Positions 16,981 to 25,638 of a stretch of DNA of 54,885 bases are shown one piece after another (the stretch's first letter is position 1; each line of letters begins with the position of its first letter). A program made the position numbers and the translations under genes. Under the pieces are notes generated by a model. It did not search any database. It was not told the DNA's origin and saw nothing but the letters and a program-made list of their open reading frames with translations. This DNA comes from Desulfobacteraceae bacterium. GTDB taxonomy: Bacteria; Desulfobacterota; DSM-4660; Desulfatiglandales; Desulfatiglandaceae. The stretch lies in assembly GCA_003599015.1 (NCBI GenBank), contig QZIK01000096.1:1-54885 (forward strand), given 5' to 3'.

Positions 16981-17179
16981 GATAATCCCCCTTGGCTAAT
17001 CCTTATTAAGTTCTACAGATCAACTATACCACATACAGTAAAAGAAAAACCCCCCTCCTTGTGTTGGGCAGTTTATTTTTTTCGGGCCCCTAAATTCCTT
17101 AAAACCGGGAGCCTTAAGATTAATTATTTGCAGTGGTACGATAATCCAGCCAATGCCGCCGTTAATTTCATCTGAAAAT

Positions 17180-17926
17180 TTACCTGCAGAGCCTGTCCCT
17201 GTCCCTGTCCAGGTTCTGAGGCCATTGTTCAATAAACCGGTACACGTCTGCTAAATACCCCTCGTAATCGGGAGTAAAGGGTCCTTCTTTATTGTCGTTA
17301 AGAATGTGATCCCTGACCAAAAAAGTTTTAATTCCTACCGCTGCAGCGGCAAGATCCTCTCTGGCATCATTGCCGATCATCAGGCATTCCCCCGGTTTTC
17401 GCCCCGCCACAGAGAGAACTTCTTCGTAGTATTCCCGGTGCGGTTTGCAGAAGTGCATATTTTCATAGGTAGTAACCAGGCGGTAGGGTAAATCCTCAAG
17501 GCCCGACCAGCGCAGGCGATGCTCGATAGCCAAGCGGGGAAACACCGGGTTGGTTGCGATGATCAATTCCAGGCCCTTTTTATAGGATAGATTCATGATT
17601 GTCCTGGCCAGCGGTTTCCGGCGGGTATACTTTCCCAGGTGGCCGAAATCATTTGTATATATATCCGTCAGAATAGGCTGGAGTTCCTCCCGGGGCAAAC
17701 CGAGGCGGGGAATAAAATCCTCCATGAATACTTCTTCGTTGGTTTTTTGCGGATCTTTGTTCATGATCATCAGCCGGGTGCTGTGCAGGAGATGCCTGAC
17801 AAACTCTTCCGGTGATATCAGGTAGGAGAATCTTCGTGTGAGAACCTGGAAATACCTGGGGAGGAATATATCCATATCTATATCCAGCAGTGTGCCATCG
17901 AGATCAAACAGCAGGGTGTTATACAT
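17180..17926 (-). CDS. HAD-superfamily hydrolase
   Basis: This 248-residue phosphatase-type HAD protein has motif I DLDGTLLDIDMD at the N-terminus, motif II ATNP near residue 120, a lysine region (CKPHREYYEEVL) and motif III GNDAREDLAAAAVGIKTFLV. The alpha-helical cap after motif I places it in subfamily I. Substrate is unknown. The start follows AAAGGA. The last codons contain a simple hexamer repeat giving DRDRDR, which may be a recent slippage addition to the C-terminus. Confidence 0.85.
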   Translation of the reverse strand: MYNTLLFDLDGTLLDIDMDIFLPRYFQVLTRRFSYLISPEEFVRHLLHSTRLMIMNKDPQKTNEEVFMEDFIPRLGLPREELQPILTDIYTNDFGHLGKYTRRKPLARTIMNLSYKKGLELIIATNPVFPRLAIEHRLRWSGLEDLPYRLVTTYENMHFCKPHREYYEEVLSVAGRKPGECLMIGNDAREDLAAAAVGIKTFLVRDHILNDNKEGPFTPDYEGYLADVYRFIEQWPQNLDRDRDRLCR

Positions 17927-18357
17927 GTAATCATTCCTTTACAGGAGTCTGGACCATAATAACCGGTATTAAGAAGCTTTTTTCTTTATATTTAGACTGC
18001 ACAGCTAAACACGTAGATTTAAGGCAGGAGAAAAGTGGTTGCGTGGTAAATGCTTCACTCCTAACTTATTATAACACAGGAACGATGAAGGGGCACTTCT
18101 CCTTCACAAAGGAATTTACTATTCCACGGCGAATTTGCTTATTCAACTGATGTGAAGCTAAAGCTTCATGGTTGTTTCAGTATGAAAATAGCCGAAAGTT
18201 ACCGCTGCTGCAGCCAAGTTCAACTTACACTAAGTCGTACCAGTTTAAAAAAGCCTGAAATTTTTTTCTTTATTTTTTTCTCCCCGTATATTTTGTTTGT
18301 CCCGGGAAAAATTAATAAGGGTGAAAGCGAGGGAAGTAAAACTTTAGGAGGTAGACA
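17927..18357. other. Intergenic region, no gene seen
   Basis: This 431-base gap is between the divergent HAD and Hsp20-like genes. I see no credible coding frame, RNA gene or strong promoter match. It ends in a very good AGGAGG ribosome site for the Hsp20-like gene. Confidence 0.5.
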
Positions 18358-19023
18358 ATGTATACAACAATAGCTAATCCCTGGCAAAGCAGTGGTTTTG
18401 CTCCCCAACAATACTTTGCTGCTCAATCGTTCTTACCTTTCCAGACCATTCCACAGGTTCAGGGGTATAACCTGCCTCTGCAAACAGGTGCGGTAGCTGC
18501 TTCCCCCTGGGGTCTGCCCTACAGCAATATGATGTTTTCTCCCGTAGGAAACATTCAGGGCAGCTTCATTCCTCAGGGAGCTATTAGTTATGGTTTTAAC
18601 CCCAACTGGGGTTGGCAGGCATTAAACCCCATGGCTAGTGGCCAGTTTGCTCACATTAATCCCCAGATGCAGCAGCATATGTTCAATATGGGCAACCTGA
18701 CTACCGGTATTAGAGCAACTGCCGGTTTTGCACAACCCAGGGTTGAGTTGGCGGAAACCAACAATGACGTAATCGTAACAGCAGATCTGCCGAATGTCGA
18801 TCCGAACAATATTTATATCACAGTAACAGACGATTCCTTAAGCATTTCTGCTCTGGCCTATATGGGCGGTATTGCCAGCAGCCTGCACAGGACTGTCGCT
18901 TTACCGACCAATATTAGATCCGAGCATCTTGATGTCAGCTATACCAACGGTACACTGGAATGCCGCCTGCCCAAATCTGATCTTGCTGCCAGACGTAGGG
19001 TTAGAGTAAACGCTACCGGTTAA
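18358..19023 (+). CDS. Hsp20/alpha-crystallin-like protein with low-complexity N-terminus
   Basis: This is a 221-residue protein. Residues ~1-125 are a low-complexity segment rich in Q, N, F, P, G and M with no charged residues (for example FAPQQYFAAQSFLPFQ). Residues ~130-221 are an alpha-crystallin domain: PRVELAETNNDVIVTADLPNV, then VTDDSLSISA and the terminal YTNGTLECRLPK. Family function is ATP-independent binding of unfolding proteins. In spore formers similar proteins also occur in coats, which is an alternative. The ATG lies six bases after AGGAGG. A second Hsp20-like gene follows after 56 bases. The N-terminal composition is prion-like. Confidence 0.8.
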   Translation: MYTTIANPWQSSGFAPQQYFAAQSFLPFQTIPQVQGYNLPLQTGAVAASPWGLPYSNMMFSPVGNIQGSFIPQGAISYGFNPNWGWQALNPMASGQFAHINPQMQQHMFNMGNLTTGIRATAGFAQPRVELAETNNDVIVTADLPNVDPNNIYITVTDDSLSISALAYMGGIASSLHRTVALPTNIRSEHLDVSYTNGTLECRLPKSDLAARRRVRVNATG

Positions 19024-19079
19024 TCCCGTTTAAAAATTTCCTTGCTTTCACCCTATTTTTTAAGTTAAGAGGTGATTAT

Positions 19080-19574
19080 ATGTATCAACATATGCAGGCT
19101 GCTTTTTCTCCTGGTTTTCAAATGGGCAGTCCTTTTGAGGGGATACAGCAGGTTCCTAAACTGGATGTTGTGGAAACTACGGGAGAAGTAATATACATAT
19201 TAGAAGTTCCAGGGGCAGAGCTTAATACTGTTAATGTTGAAGTTGGAGACGGCACACTGCAAATTGACGCCAAGATTGAAATGGGGCTGGAAACGGAGGA
19301 GCTGAATTACCTGTACCGGGAACGCCCGTTTTACAAGAGATACACCCGTTTGCTTTCCGTTCCCCTGGAAGTCGATCGTGAAAATGCTGCAGCCAGTGTC
19401 AAAAACGGAATGTTAATGATCCGTTTCCCCAAGAAGGTTACAGGCAGGCGCCTGCAGGTAAACCAGCAGCAACAGCAGCAACAGCAGCAGCAGCAACAGC
19501 AGCAGCAGCAACAGCAGCAGCAGCAAAATTATAATATCCCGCCGCAGCAATATAATCCTCCCCCGGGGCATTAG
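19080..19574 (+). CDS. Hsp20-like protein with C-terminal polyglutamine tail
   Basis: This 164-residue protein has an alpha-crystallin domain over residues ~25-125 (KLDVVETTGEVIYILEVPGAELNTVNVEVGDGTLQI; VKNGMLMIRFPKK). The C-terminus is an uninterrupted run of 21 glutamines followed by NYNIPPQQYNPPPGH. The run is made of CAG and CAA codons (19464-19526) and is likely to vary in length by slippage. The start follows AAGAGGTGATT. It forms an operon-like pair with the preceding Hsp20-like gene and ends at a clear terminator. Low-complexity tails on both proteins suggest a shared assembly or phase-separation property (inference). Confidence 0.82.
   Translation: MYQHMQAAFSPGFQMGSPFEGIQQVPKLDVVETTGEVIYILEVPGAELNTVNVEVGDGTLQIDAKIEMGLETEELNYLYRERPFYKRYTRLLSVPLEVDRENAAASVKNGMLMIRFPKKVTGRRLQVNQQQQQQQQQQQQQQQQQQQQQNYNIPPQQYNPPPGH
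19464..19526 (+). repeat. CAG/CAA microsatellite encoding 21 glutamines
   Basis: These are twenty-one consecutive glutamine codons, arranged as CAGCAGCAA twice and then (CAG)4CAA three times. The higher-order 15-base unit shows the tract grew by duplicating a mixed block, not by single-codon slippage alone. Confidence 0.95.
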
Positions 19575-19595
19575 AAAGGTTTAAAAAAATATTAA

Positions 19596-19637
19596 AAACC
19601 AGGTATCACGTACAGTTTTCACGATAACCTGGTTTTT
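19596..19637 (+). terminator. Intrinsic terminator after the Hsp20 pair
   Basis: AAACCAGGT-ATC and GAT-AACCTGGTTT form a long stem around a 15-base loop, followed directly by TTTTTTT. It ends the Hsp20-like operon. Confidence 0.85.
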
Positions 19638-19649
19638 TTATGGGTTTTT

Positions 19650-19832
19650 TTATTCTCCGCTGCTGTTTTCTTCCTGTTCATCCAAAATTATTAAATTATG
19701 TTTATGCACCGGGGAAGCCGTTTGATGATAAATATAGGGAAGATAGGAGGAAGAGTTGTTGATATTACGGTACCTGGAAATTTTTTTCGGTAAAGAAGGA
19801 GTGAGGTAAAGTTTCTTTTTTTTAACGGTCAT
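19650..19832 (-). CDS. Small basic protein downstream of SDH-type protease (hypothetical)
   Basis: This is a 60-residue ORF starting MTVKKKKLYLTPSLPKK, with no known family. It begins six bases after GAGGTGA, almost the same ribosome-site context (GGTGAAAAAATG) as the protease gene 20 bases upstream. That suggests a real second gene in the operon. It contains a Ser/Tyr-rich middle and an acidic end (DEQEENSSGE). It could equally be a chance ORF. Confidence 0.4.
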   Translation of the reverse strand: MTVKKKKLYLTPSLPKKISRYRNINNSSSYLPYIYHQTASPVHKHNLIILDEQEENSSGE

Positions 19833-19852
19833 TTTTTCACCTCTTATCGTGG

Positions 19853-20851
19853 TTATTTAATAACTTTCCATTTTTGACGAATGATCTCTACATTAACCGG
19901 GGGAATTTCCGGGGTTGGTCTCAGCTGGCGGGTAATGCGGCCTTCGAATACGAAAGCATCTATTTTTCCCAAACTTTCGATTATCCCGCCGGTAGCTTCA
20001 AAATCAACCTGCTGTTCCTGATCTTTAAGTAAAAGGCCGGGATTAAAGGGGTCGTTTAATTGCAAATCGGCTTCATAGTTTTCATAAAGATCCCACATTA
20101 GTTTCTCTACATCCGGGGAAGGTTCTGTAATTTTGAGATTAATATTTTTCTTGGCTTCATAACGGGAAATCATATGATTATGTGCGTAAAGTTCTTCTGT
20201 TAAATGTCTTATCACTTGTTCAATATGTTCCGGAGGGGAATTGCTGGAATGCAGCTCCAGCAATTTTTTCCCCATGGAGCGGATCAGTAAATAATTTCTG
20301 TGCACGTTGCCCAGGGATAGAGGATGGACTGTCCGGGAAAGACGCTGGAAAACGCTGACAAGGTGCTCTTCTTGTTTTAAGCCGGCTATTTCCCGGGCCA
20401 GGGTAAAAAAAGAGGTTACATCTTCTACGCTGACCGGTATTCTTGCTGTTTTATGATGGGGATCCTTGGGGTTAAAAGCGTTGGCGACGCTGGGGTCAAT
20501 GGGGCTCAATTCACCCATTTTCCCCATCATGATCTCGTCAGCTCCCAGGCAGATCAAGGTTCCGGCACTGTAAGCACGAAAAGGGATCAGGGCGCTAAAA
20601 TGGGTGCAGTATTCGCGAATAAGATTTACCAGTCTCCAGGGGGTAAGCACATCGCCTCCCCTGGTATAGAGAAACAGGCTGATTTTTTCCCTCTGGCCAA
20701 TGGACTCCAGGTGACGGTAAAATACGCGAATAATATCGGGAGCGATTCTTGTATTGAGGTTTTCCCTGTCGCCGGTTATATAGCATATTAAAGCCGTGTT
20801 CAATTTTTCTTCAATCTGGGATAGTAACTGTAATCTTTTAGTGCGTCCCAT
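19853..20851 (-). CDS. SDH family Clp-fold serine proteinase
   Basis: This 332-residue protein is related to the serine dehydrogenase proteinase (SDH_sah, ClpP/SppA fold) group. Visible core elements are RGGDVLTPWRLVNLIREY (oxyanion region) and AYSAGTLICLGADEIMMGKMGELSPIDPS, with Ser in AYSAGT as the probable nucleophile. There is no signal peptide. The ATG at 20851 (MGRTKR) follows GGGTGA; the ORF track uses a GTG ten codons upstream that overlaps a TATAAT-like box. A small basic ORF follows. Its proteolytic target is unknown. Confidence 0.75.
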   Translation of the reverse strand: MGRTKRLQLLSQIEEKLNTALICYITGDRENLNTRIAPDIIRVFYRHLESIGQREKISLFLYTRGGDVLTPWRLVNLIREYCTHFSALIPFRAYSAGTLICLGADEIMMGKMGELSPIDPSVANAFNPKDPHHKTARIPVSVEDVTSFFTLAREIAGLKQEEHLVSVFQRLSRTVHPLSLGNVHRNYLLIRSMGKKLLELHSSNSPPEHIEQVIRHLTEELYAHNHMISRYEAKKNINLKITEPSPDVEKLMWDLYENYEADLQLNDPFNPGLLLKDQEQQVDFEATGGIIESLGKIDAFVFEGRITRQLRPTPEIPPVNVEIIRQKWKVIK

Positions 20852-20950
20852 TTTTTCACCCGCCACATTTATTATACCCACAGGTAAAAATTATAGACGC
20901 AACTTTAATTTGATATAATGTAATTAATCCAGAGATAAAGGAGCTTGTCT

Positions 20951-21361
20951 ATGTATCTGCTTAAACCTCTTATGGCATGGTTTATAGCCCAGGTATTAAA
21001 AATTATCATCGAGGCCTTTAAAAACAAAAAGATCAATTTTAAGCGGATTACAGGGGCTGGAGGAATGCCCAGTTCCCATGCAGCCTTAACGGTGGCTTTA
21101 ACCACGGCCTTATGGAAAGATTTTGGTATAAGTAATCCCCTGGTAGCTGTTGCCATTGTTTTTACCCTGGTTGTCCTGTATGATGCCACAGGTGTACGCA
21201 GGGCGTCAGGAAAACAGGCTGCTGTTTTAAATCTTATCATTGATGAATTGATGCAGCATAAATCGCTTACAGACAAAAGATTGAAGGAACTGTTGGGGCA
21301 TACGCCTCTGCAGGTACTGGCCGGAATTTTACTGGGATTCCTGGTAGGATTTTATTTCTAG
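20951..21361 (+). CDS. DUF212 / divergent PAP2 family membrane protein
   Basis: This is a 136-residue membrane protein matching the YuiD/DUF212 group. It has GAGGMPSSHAALTVALTTALW, which resembles the PAP2 phosphatase SxxxH motif, then VVLYDATGVRRASGKQA and a closing hydrophobic helix. A lipid phosphatase role is inferred from the fold only. The ATG at 20951 lies seven bases after AAAGGA; TTG 20945 is an alternative. It ends 12 bases from the convergent acetyltransferase gene. Confidence 0.85.
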   Translation: MYLLKPLMAWFIAQVLKIIIEAFKNKKINFKRITGAGGMPSSHAALTVALTTALWKDFGISNPLVAVAIVFTLVVLYDATGVRRASGKQAAVLNLIIDELMQHKSLTDKRLKELLGHTPLQVLAGILLGFLVGFYF

Positions 21362-21372
21362 ACAGCCTTTTA

Positions 21373-21984
21373 TTAACTGTTGAGCTGCATAATAAGCCAG
21401 GGTCCCTGGGCATCCCTGGTTTCTCCGATCTTGACAAACCCCAGGCTTTCATACAGGCGGCGGGCGGGGATATTATGGGGCCGGACTTCCAGGGTAATGA
21501 CCGGACATCCCTTCTTGTGACGGAGGTACTCAATTCCGGCCTTAAGCAGGCGGCGGCCATACCCCTGTCCCCGGACACAGGTGGATACACCCATGGAAAG
21601 GATCCTGGCCGGGCTTCCATGCTGGCGGTTGGTTCTCCAAAACCACATTTTGTTGGAAAGGAGAGCCCGTAAGGTTGAAAGCGGGAGCCGCAGGTTGGAA
21701 CGTATAAGAGTTTTAACGGAATGGGACAGAAAACTGCCTGACAGTGCCGTTCGCCATAAACCTGAAGTTTCAGAAGGGCTGAAAACGTATCCCCTGATGA
21801 ACTGGTCTTCTTCGGCAACCTGTAAAGCTTCAGGTTCTGCCAATTGTGCCAGGAGCAGCCAGAGGGAGATAACCTGGGTCGGCAGTTTTCCTGAAAAATA
21901 GAAATGAATACTATCATTAAATACTTCGGCGAAGATCTCAGCTACCTGTTCGAGTTCCTCTTTACGGACCTGTCGTATTAACAT
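21373..21984 (-). CDS. GNAT family N-acetyltransferase
   Basis: This 203-residue protein has a GNAT fold. The acetyl-CoA binding motif A appears as SMGVSTCVRGQGYGRRLLKAGIEYLR near residues 130-155, followed by PVITLEVRPHNIPARRLYESLGF (motif B). Its 5' end overlaps the PIG-L deacetylase gene by 23 bases, indicating a common transcript with that gene and asnB. The acceptor is unknown; the neighbourhood of a PIG-L deacetylase hints at a sugar amine. Confidence 0.88.
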   Translation of the reverse strand: MLIRQVRKEELEQVAEIFAEVFNDSIHFYFSGKLPTQVISLWLLLAQLAEPEALQVAEEDQFIRGYVFSPSETSGLWRTALSGSFLSHSVKTLIRSNLRLPLSTLRALLSNKMWFWRTNRQHGSPARILSMGVSTCVRGQGYGRRLLKAGIEYLRHKKGCPVITLEVRPHNIPARRLYESLGFVKIGETRDAQGPWLIMQLNS

Positions 21985-23350
21985 TATTTTCCCCCCTGGC
22001 TTCCAGTATTACTAGTATTGGCGGTGTACTGTCGATATTCCACCATCCCAAACGGGTTCTGCACAACAGGAGAATCGAATTTAAGTCTTCCGGAAATATG
22101 GCCTTTATATTGACAGCCCCTTTGTGCTGGACTTTTTCTCCTTCTTTTTTGATCCTTTCCATTTTTATGGTTTGTGGATGGGACTCATCGCTGCCGGGTA
22201 TAGCCAGCACGATCTCACCTTCGGAGGGGCCTGCCTGTTTTCCAAAAGTATGCACCAGAACATGCAGTTCTAAACCATCCCATTTGAGTTGAACTCCGGA
22301 AATGTCGGCAAACGGCAGAAAACGGCGGGCCAGGGTATCAGAACCGGGGTCCTGCCAGATCCACACCGGCCGGGAAACATCAAATAGAACTGCCGCTTTT
22401 ACCTCGGAAAAAAGTTCGTTTTTCCTGGCAAAACTGTCGAGGTGGCCCATCATTATCAGTCGTTGTGTGCGATGCGCCCTGATAGCCCGGGCTTTTAACA
22501 GTGTTGCCTCCGGTGAAAGGTCCAGTGAAATCCATTCTATTCCCAGATTATTTAAAGAACGTGGCGGATTCAGGCCGAGTCTGGGGCGGTAACCTCTGGG
22601 GTGCGGCCAGGTCCCCCGGTGGACCAGGTAACCCATAATGTGCCCGGGTTTATAGCCCTTTGCTTTGGCCAATTCACCGGCATACAGTGTGAAGCAGGTC
22701 AGGGCCCAGTGATCAGGATGCGAATCCAGGGGATGAGGGACAACAAGAACAGTTGGACGGAACTCCAGGAGCAGTTCCTCTAAAATTGTCACCAGGTGAT
22801 GGCCGGAGTACACGAATTCCATATTGTTGTATAATCCGGTGTAAGGGGTCTGGGAGCGTCTCGTATAACGGCTGGTAAAAGGTTGATCCCAGAACTTCAG
22901 CCATATCGGCATCAGCCCCTGGTCGGGATAACCGAGAAAAATGAGCTGCTCTTCAGGAACACCCAGTATTTTCATACCCGATCTGGATTCTTCCATGCGT
23001 AATTTGCCCAGGGCGATAAGGTCCTTGCTGGATACGGCGAATTTGTACATGCAAAAACGGGCCGCCCAGGGATACCCATCACCGGTAGTGGCAATCACTA
23101 CCATCGTTTCTGCGCCTTTTTCCCTGGCTTCGAGCAAGAGTCCCCCGGCGCCCAGCACCTCATCATCTGGGTGGGGTGCCAATACAAGAATGCGATCATG
23201 GGGTCCGAGAGGGGGAAAGGGGGGCAAATCCAGATGGGGGGCATAAATAAAATAGGGGTAAATCATTATACCTGCCAGGATCAGGGCCAGGGCCAGGTAT
23301 AGGGCCCTCCTGTCTACAGTACTAAAATCAGGCTTTACCATGCTTCTCAT
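21962..23350 (-). CDS. Membrane-anchored PIG-L (LmbE-like) deacetylase
   Basis: This 462-residue protein has an N-terminal membrane helix (ALYLALALILAGIMIYPYFI). A PIG-L domain follows with zinc motif LAPHPDDEVLGAGG near residue 55 and the matching VPHPLDSHPDHWALT near 215. The catalytic type removes acetyl groups from N-acetylglucosamine-like substrates. The last ~120 residues form a separate, probably beta-rich extracytoplasmic part of unknown function. It lies downstream of asnB and overlaps the acetyltransferase gene. The layout suggests modification of an envelope or spore glycan or glycolipid (inference). Confidence 0.88.
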   Translation of the reverse strand: MRSMVKPDFSTVDRRALYLALALILAGIMIYPYFIYAPHLDLPPFPPLGPHDRILVLAPHPDDEVLGAGGLLLEAREKGAETMVVIATTGDGYPWAARFCMYKFAVSSKDLIALGKLRMEESRSGMKILGVPEEQLIFLGYPDQGLMPIWLKFWDQPFTSRYTRRSQTPYTGLYNNMEFVYSGHHLVTILEELLLEFRPTVLVVPHPLDSHPDHWALTCFTLYAGELAKAKGYKPGHIMGYLVHRGTWPHPRGYRPRLGLNPPRSLNNLGIEWISLDLSPEATLLKARAIRAHRTQRLIMMGHLDSFARKNELFSEVKAAVLFDVSRPVWIWQDPGSDTLARRFLPFADISGVQLKWDGLELHVLVHTFGKQAGPSEGEIVLAIPGSDESHPQTIKMERIKKEGEKVQHKGAVNIKAIFPEDLNSILLLCRTRLGWWNIDSTPPILVILEARGENNVNTTGP

Positions 23351-23434
23351 TGAAATGAGCGTACCTCCGGCCGGTTTACTTAAATAGGTTTTTCACCCTT
23401 TTATTTTTACCCGCACCATGCTTTCCTCCCGGAG

Positions 23435-25309
23435 CTATCGTGAGGAAGTGCCTGTCAGGTAAGCAGGCTCCAGATCCTCCACGAAAAAGTTATACCACTG
23501 CGCCAGGACATAGATACTCCATATCTTGCGGGAATAATCCGCTGCTCCGGACTGGTGCTGGCGTAGGAGCCCGGTTATATAATCCTTATTGAGAAATTGG
23601 CAAAGACCGCTGGATTGTATTAACGACAGGCAGGCATCACCCCGTTTTCCCCGCAGCCAATCCCTTATAGGTACGGGGAAGCCCAGCTTGGGGCGATTAA
23701 TCACGTGAGACGGCACGATGCCCTGCATCGCTTCCCTTAAAGCACGCTTGGTGGTGGTTCTGTCTACAAGATACCTGGCCGGAATCGAACCGGCTACGGC
23801 AAAAACCTCCCTGTCCAGGAAAGGGACGCGCAGTTCCAGGGAATGTGCCATTGTCATTTTATCTGCTTTGGCCAGGATATTTCCGGGCATCCATAAATTG
23901 ATGTCAATGTACTGCATTTTAGTGATATCATCCAGTCCCTGCACCTGGTCGTAATACTGCCTGGCCCATTGGAAAGCGTTGCGGAGGTCTGAGCGGTTTA
24001 GCAGTCTTTTCCTGTCTATTACGTCATAGACCTCATCTGTAAAAAGCTTGGCGTTACCGATAAAACGGTCTTCCAGGGGTGTTGTGGCCCGGAGCAGGTA
24101 ATTTTTACCCTGAAAACCAGGCATTTTGCCGACAAGCTTGTGCAGGGTTTTCTTGAACGGCTGGGGCATCCACTGCAGCGGGCTTAAAGCAATAGGCTCC
24201 TGGTAGATCCGGTAGCCGCCGAACAGTTCATCAGCCCCTTCGCCCGATAAAACAACCTTTACGTGCTGGGCGGCCATTTTCGCTACTATGTAAAGAGCGA
24301 TGGCAGAGGGATCTGCCACCGGGTCATCCTGAAACCAGATACAGCCGTTAACCACATTAAAATACTCTTCCTCGCTGATTAACCACTCATAATGCTCCGT
24401 TTGGAGTTCGGTGGCGGTAAGCCTGGCAATGCTGCACTCGTTATTACCCTCAAAACCCACAGAAAATGTTTTGATGGGCTGCAGCTTCCGCATCAGCGCC
24501 GCAATGGCAGTGGAATCTATGCCGCTGGAGAGAAAACATCCTACGGGCACATCGCTCTGCATATGCAGGCGAACCGATTCCTGCAGAACCTCCCTGATAT
24601 CCTCCCTGATCTTGCTAACAGGTTGTTCCACCGGTTTAAATTCCGGTAACCAGTAACGCTCGGCCTGAACGCTGCCGTTTTGTGCAATCAAGCGGTGAGC
24701 GGGAGGAAGTTTCCAGACCCCCTCCAGCATCGTTCTGGGGTCAGGGACATACTGAAATGTCAGGTAGTAAACTAAGCTTTGCATATCTAAACGCGGCGAA
24801 AAATTGCTCGCTAAAAGAAGGCTTTTTAGTTCGGAAGAACACACCAGCTTTTCCTGGTCGTATGTGTAATAAAGGGGCTTAATGCCAAAATGATCACGGG
24901 CGGCAAAAAAGGTTTCTGTCCGGTTATCCCAGAGGATAAAGGCGAACATGCCTCTTAAGTGATGAACACAATCTTTGCCATATTCCTCATAAAGGTGAAT
25001 GATGGTTTCGGTATCTCCTGCCGTGCGGAATGAATGGCCCCTGGCCTGAAGCTCTTTTCTTAACGACTGGTAGTTATATATTTCACCATTGCAGATCATC
25101 TGGATGCTTTTATCTTCACTGGCAATGGGCTGACGTGCTCCTTCCAGGTCTATAATGGAAAGGCGCCTGAAGCTCAGCCCTACTCCCTGGTCCGTAAAAA
25201 AACCGTCATCGTCCGGGCCGCGGTGAAACATCTGTTTGCACATTGATTGAAGAGAAGCGGGGTCAAAAGCCCTTCCATCAAAGTAGAAAATACCATTAAT
25301 TCCACACAT
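23435..25309 (-). CDS. asnB: Glutamine-hydrolysing asparagine synthetase
   Basis: This 624-residue enzyme opens with the class II amidotransferase nucleophile (MCGINGIFYF) and HRGPDDDG. The glutamine-site motifs ICNGEIYNY and AGDTETIIHLYEEYG follow. The C-terminal synthetase domain has the ATP pyrophosphate loop FLSSGIDSTAIAALM near residue 265 and SGEGADELFGGY near 355. Full length for AsnB. It may make asparagine or amidate another carboxylate; AsnB paralogues often sit in glycan and envelope clusters, as with the downstream PIG-L and acetyltransferase genes. Confidence 0.93.
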   Translation of the reverse strand: MCGINGIFYFDGRAFDPASLQSMCKQMFHRGPDDDGFFTDQGVGLSFRRLSIIDLEGARQPIASEDKSIQMICNGEIYNYQSLRKELQARGHSFRTAGDTETIIHLYEEYGKDCVHHLRGMFAFILWDNRTETFFAARDHFGIKPLYYTYDQEKLVCSSELKSLLLASNFSPRLDMQSLVYYLTFQYVPDPRTMLEGVWKLPPAHRLIAQNGSVQAERYWLPEFKPVEQPVSKIREDIREVLQESVRLHMQSDVPVGCFLSSGIDSTAIAALMRKLQPIKTFSVGFEGNNECSIARLTATELQTEHYEWLISEEEYFNVVNGCIWFQDDPVADPSAIALYIVAKMAAQHVKVVLSGEGADELFGGYRIYQEPIALSPLQWMPQPFKKTLHKLVGKMPGFQGKNYLLRATTPLEDRFIGNAKLFTDEVYDVIDRKRLLNRSDLRNAFQWARQYYDQVQGLDDITKMQYIDINLWMPGNILAKADKMTMAHSLELRVPFLDREVFAVAGSIPARYLVDRTTTKRALREAMQGIVPSHVINRPKLGFPVPIRDWLRGKRGDACLSLIQSSGLCQFLNKDYITGLLRQHQSGAADYSRKIWSIYVLAQWYNFFVEDLEPAYLTGTSSR

Positions 25310-25543
25310 TATTTTTACACCGCCTAAGTATCTTTTTGCTTTTCCAAACTCTATAACGCTGTTTCCGGTTCCCCTTTTATAAAAATTTCACTACTCTAAT
25401 GTAACATAATACTTTAATTAAAAAAAGGGGAAGTACAGGAAATCCAAAAAAATACGACAGAAACGATAACAGCCTTTTTTTGCTGACTTCTCGGAATGCC
25501 CGAAATTTAGAGTGTGGTTTGTTAACCCATTATTTTATGGTCG

Positions 25544-25552
25544 CATATAATA
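25544..25552 (+). promoter_or_regulatory. Possible late-sporulation (sigma-K-like) -10 element
   Basis: CATATAATA matches the sigma-K -10 consensus CATANNNTA, with an AC dinucleotide about 16 bases upstream, about 90 bases before the LysM-repeat gene. The element also resembles a sigma-A TATAAT, so the assignment is weak. The rest of 25310-25638, between divergent asnB and the LysM gene, holds no gene. Confidence 0.3.
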
Positions 25553-25638
25553 TACAGAATGAGCAGGAAAAACTCCGTATACCGGGGAAATTCCCTTTCC
25601 TGTCTTCTTCGTACTGGTAAAGAAAGGAGGTGCTGCAT

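Noticed and set aside
17020-17179. Possible terminator after the HAD gene
   Set aside because: T-rich and C-rich stretches are present but no stable stem could be drawn.
21267-21917. 216-codon minus-strand ORF over the GNAT gene
   Set aside because: It is in an alternative frame of a clear acetyltransferase and has no family pattern.
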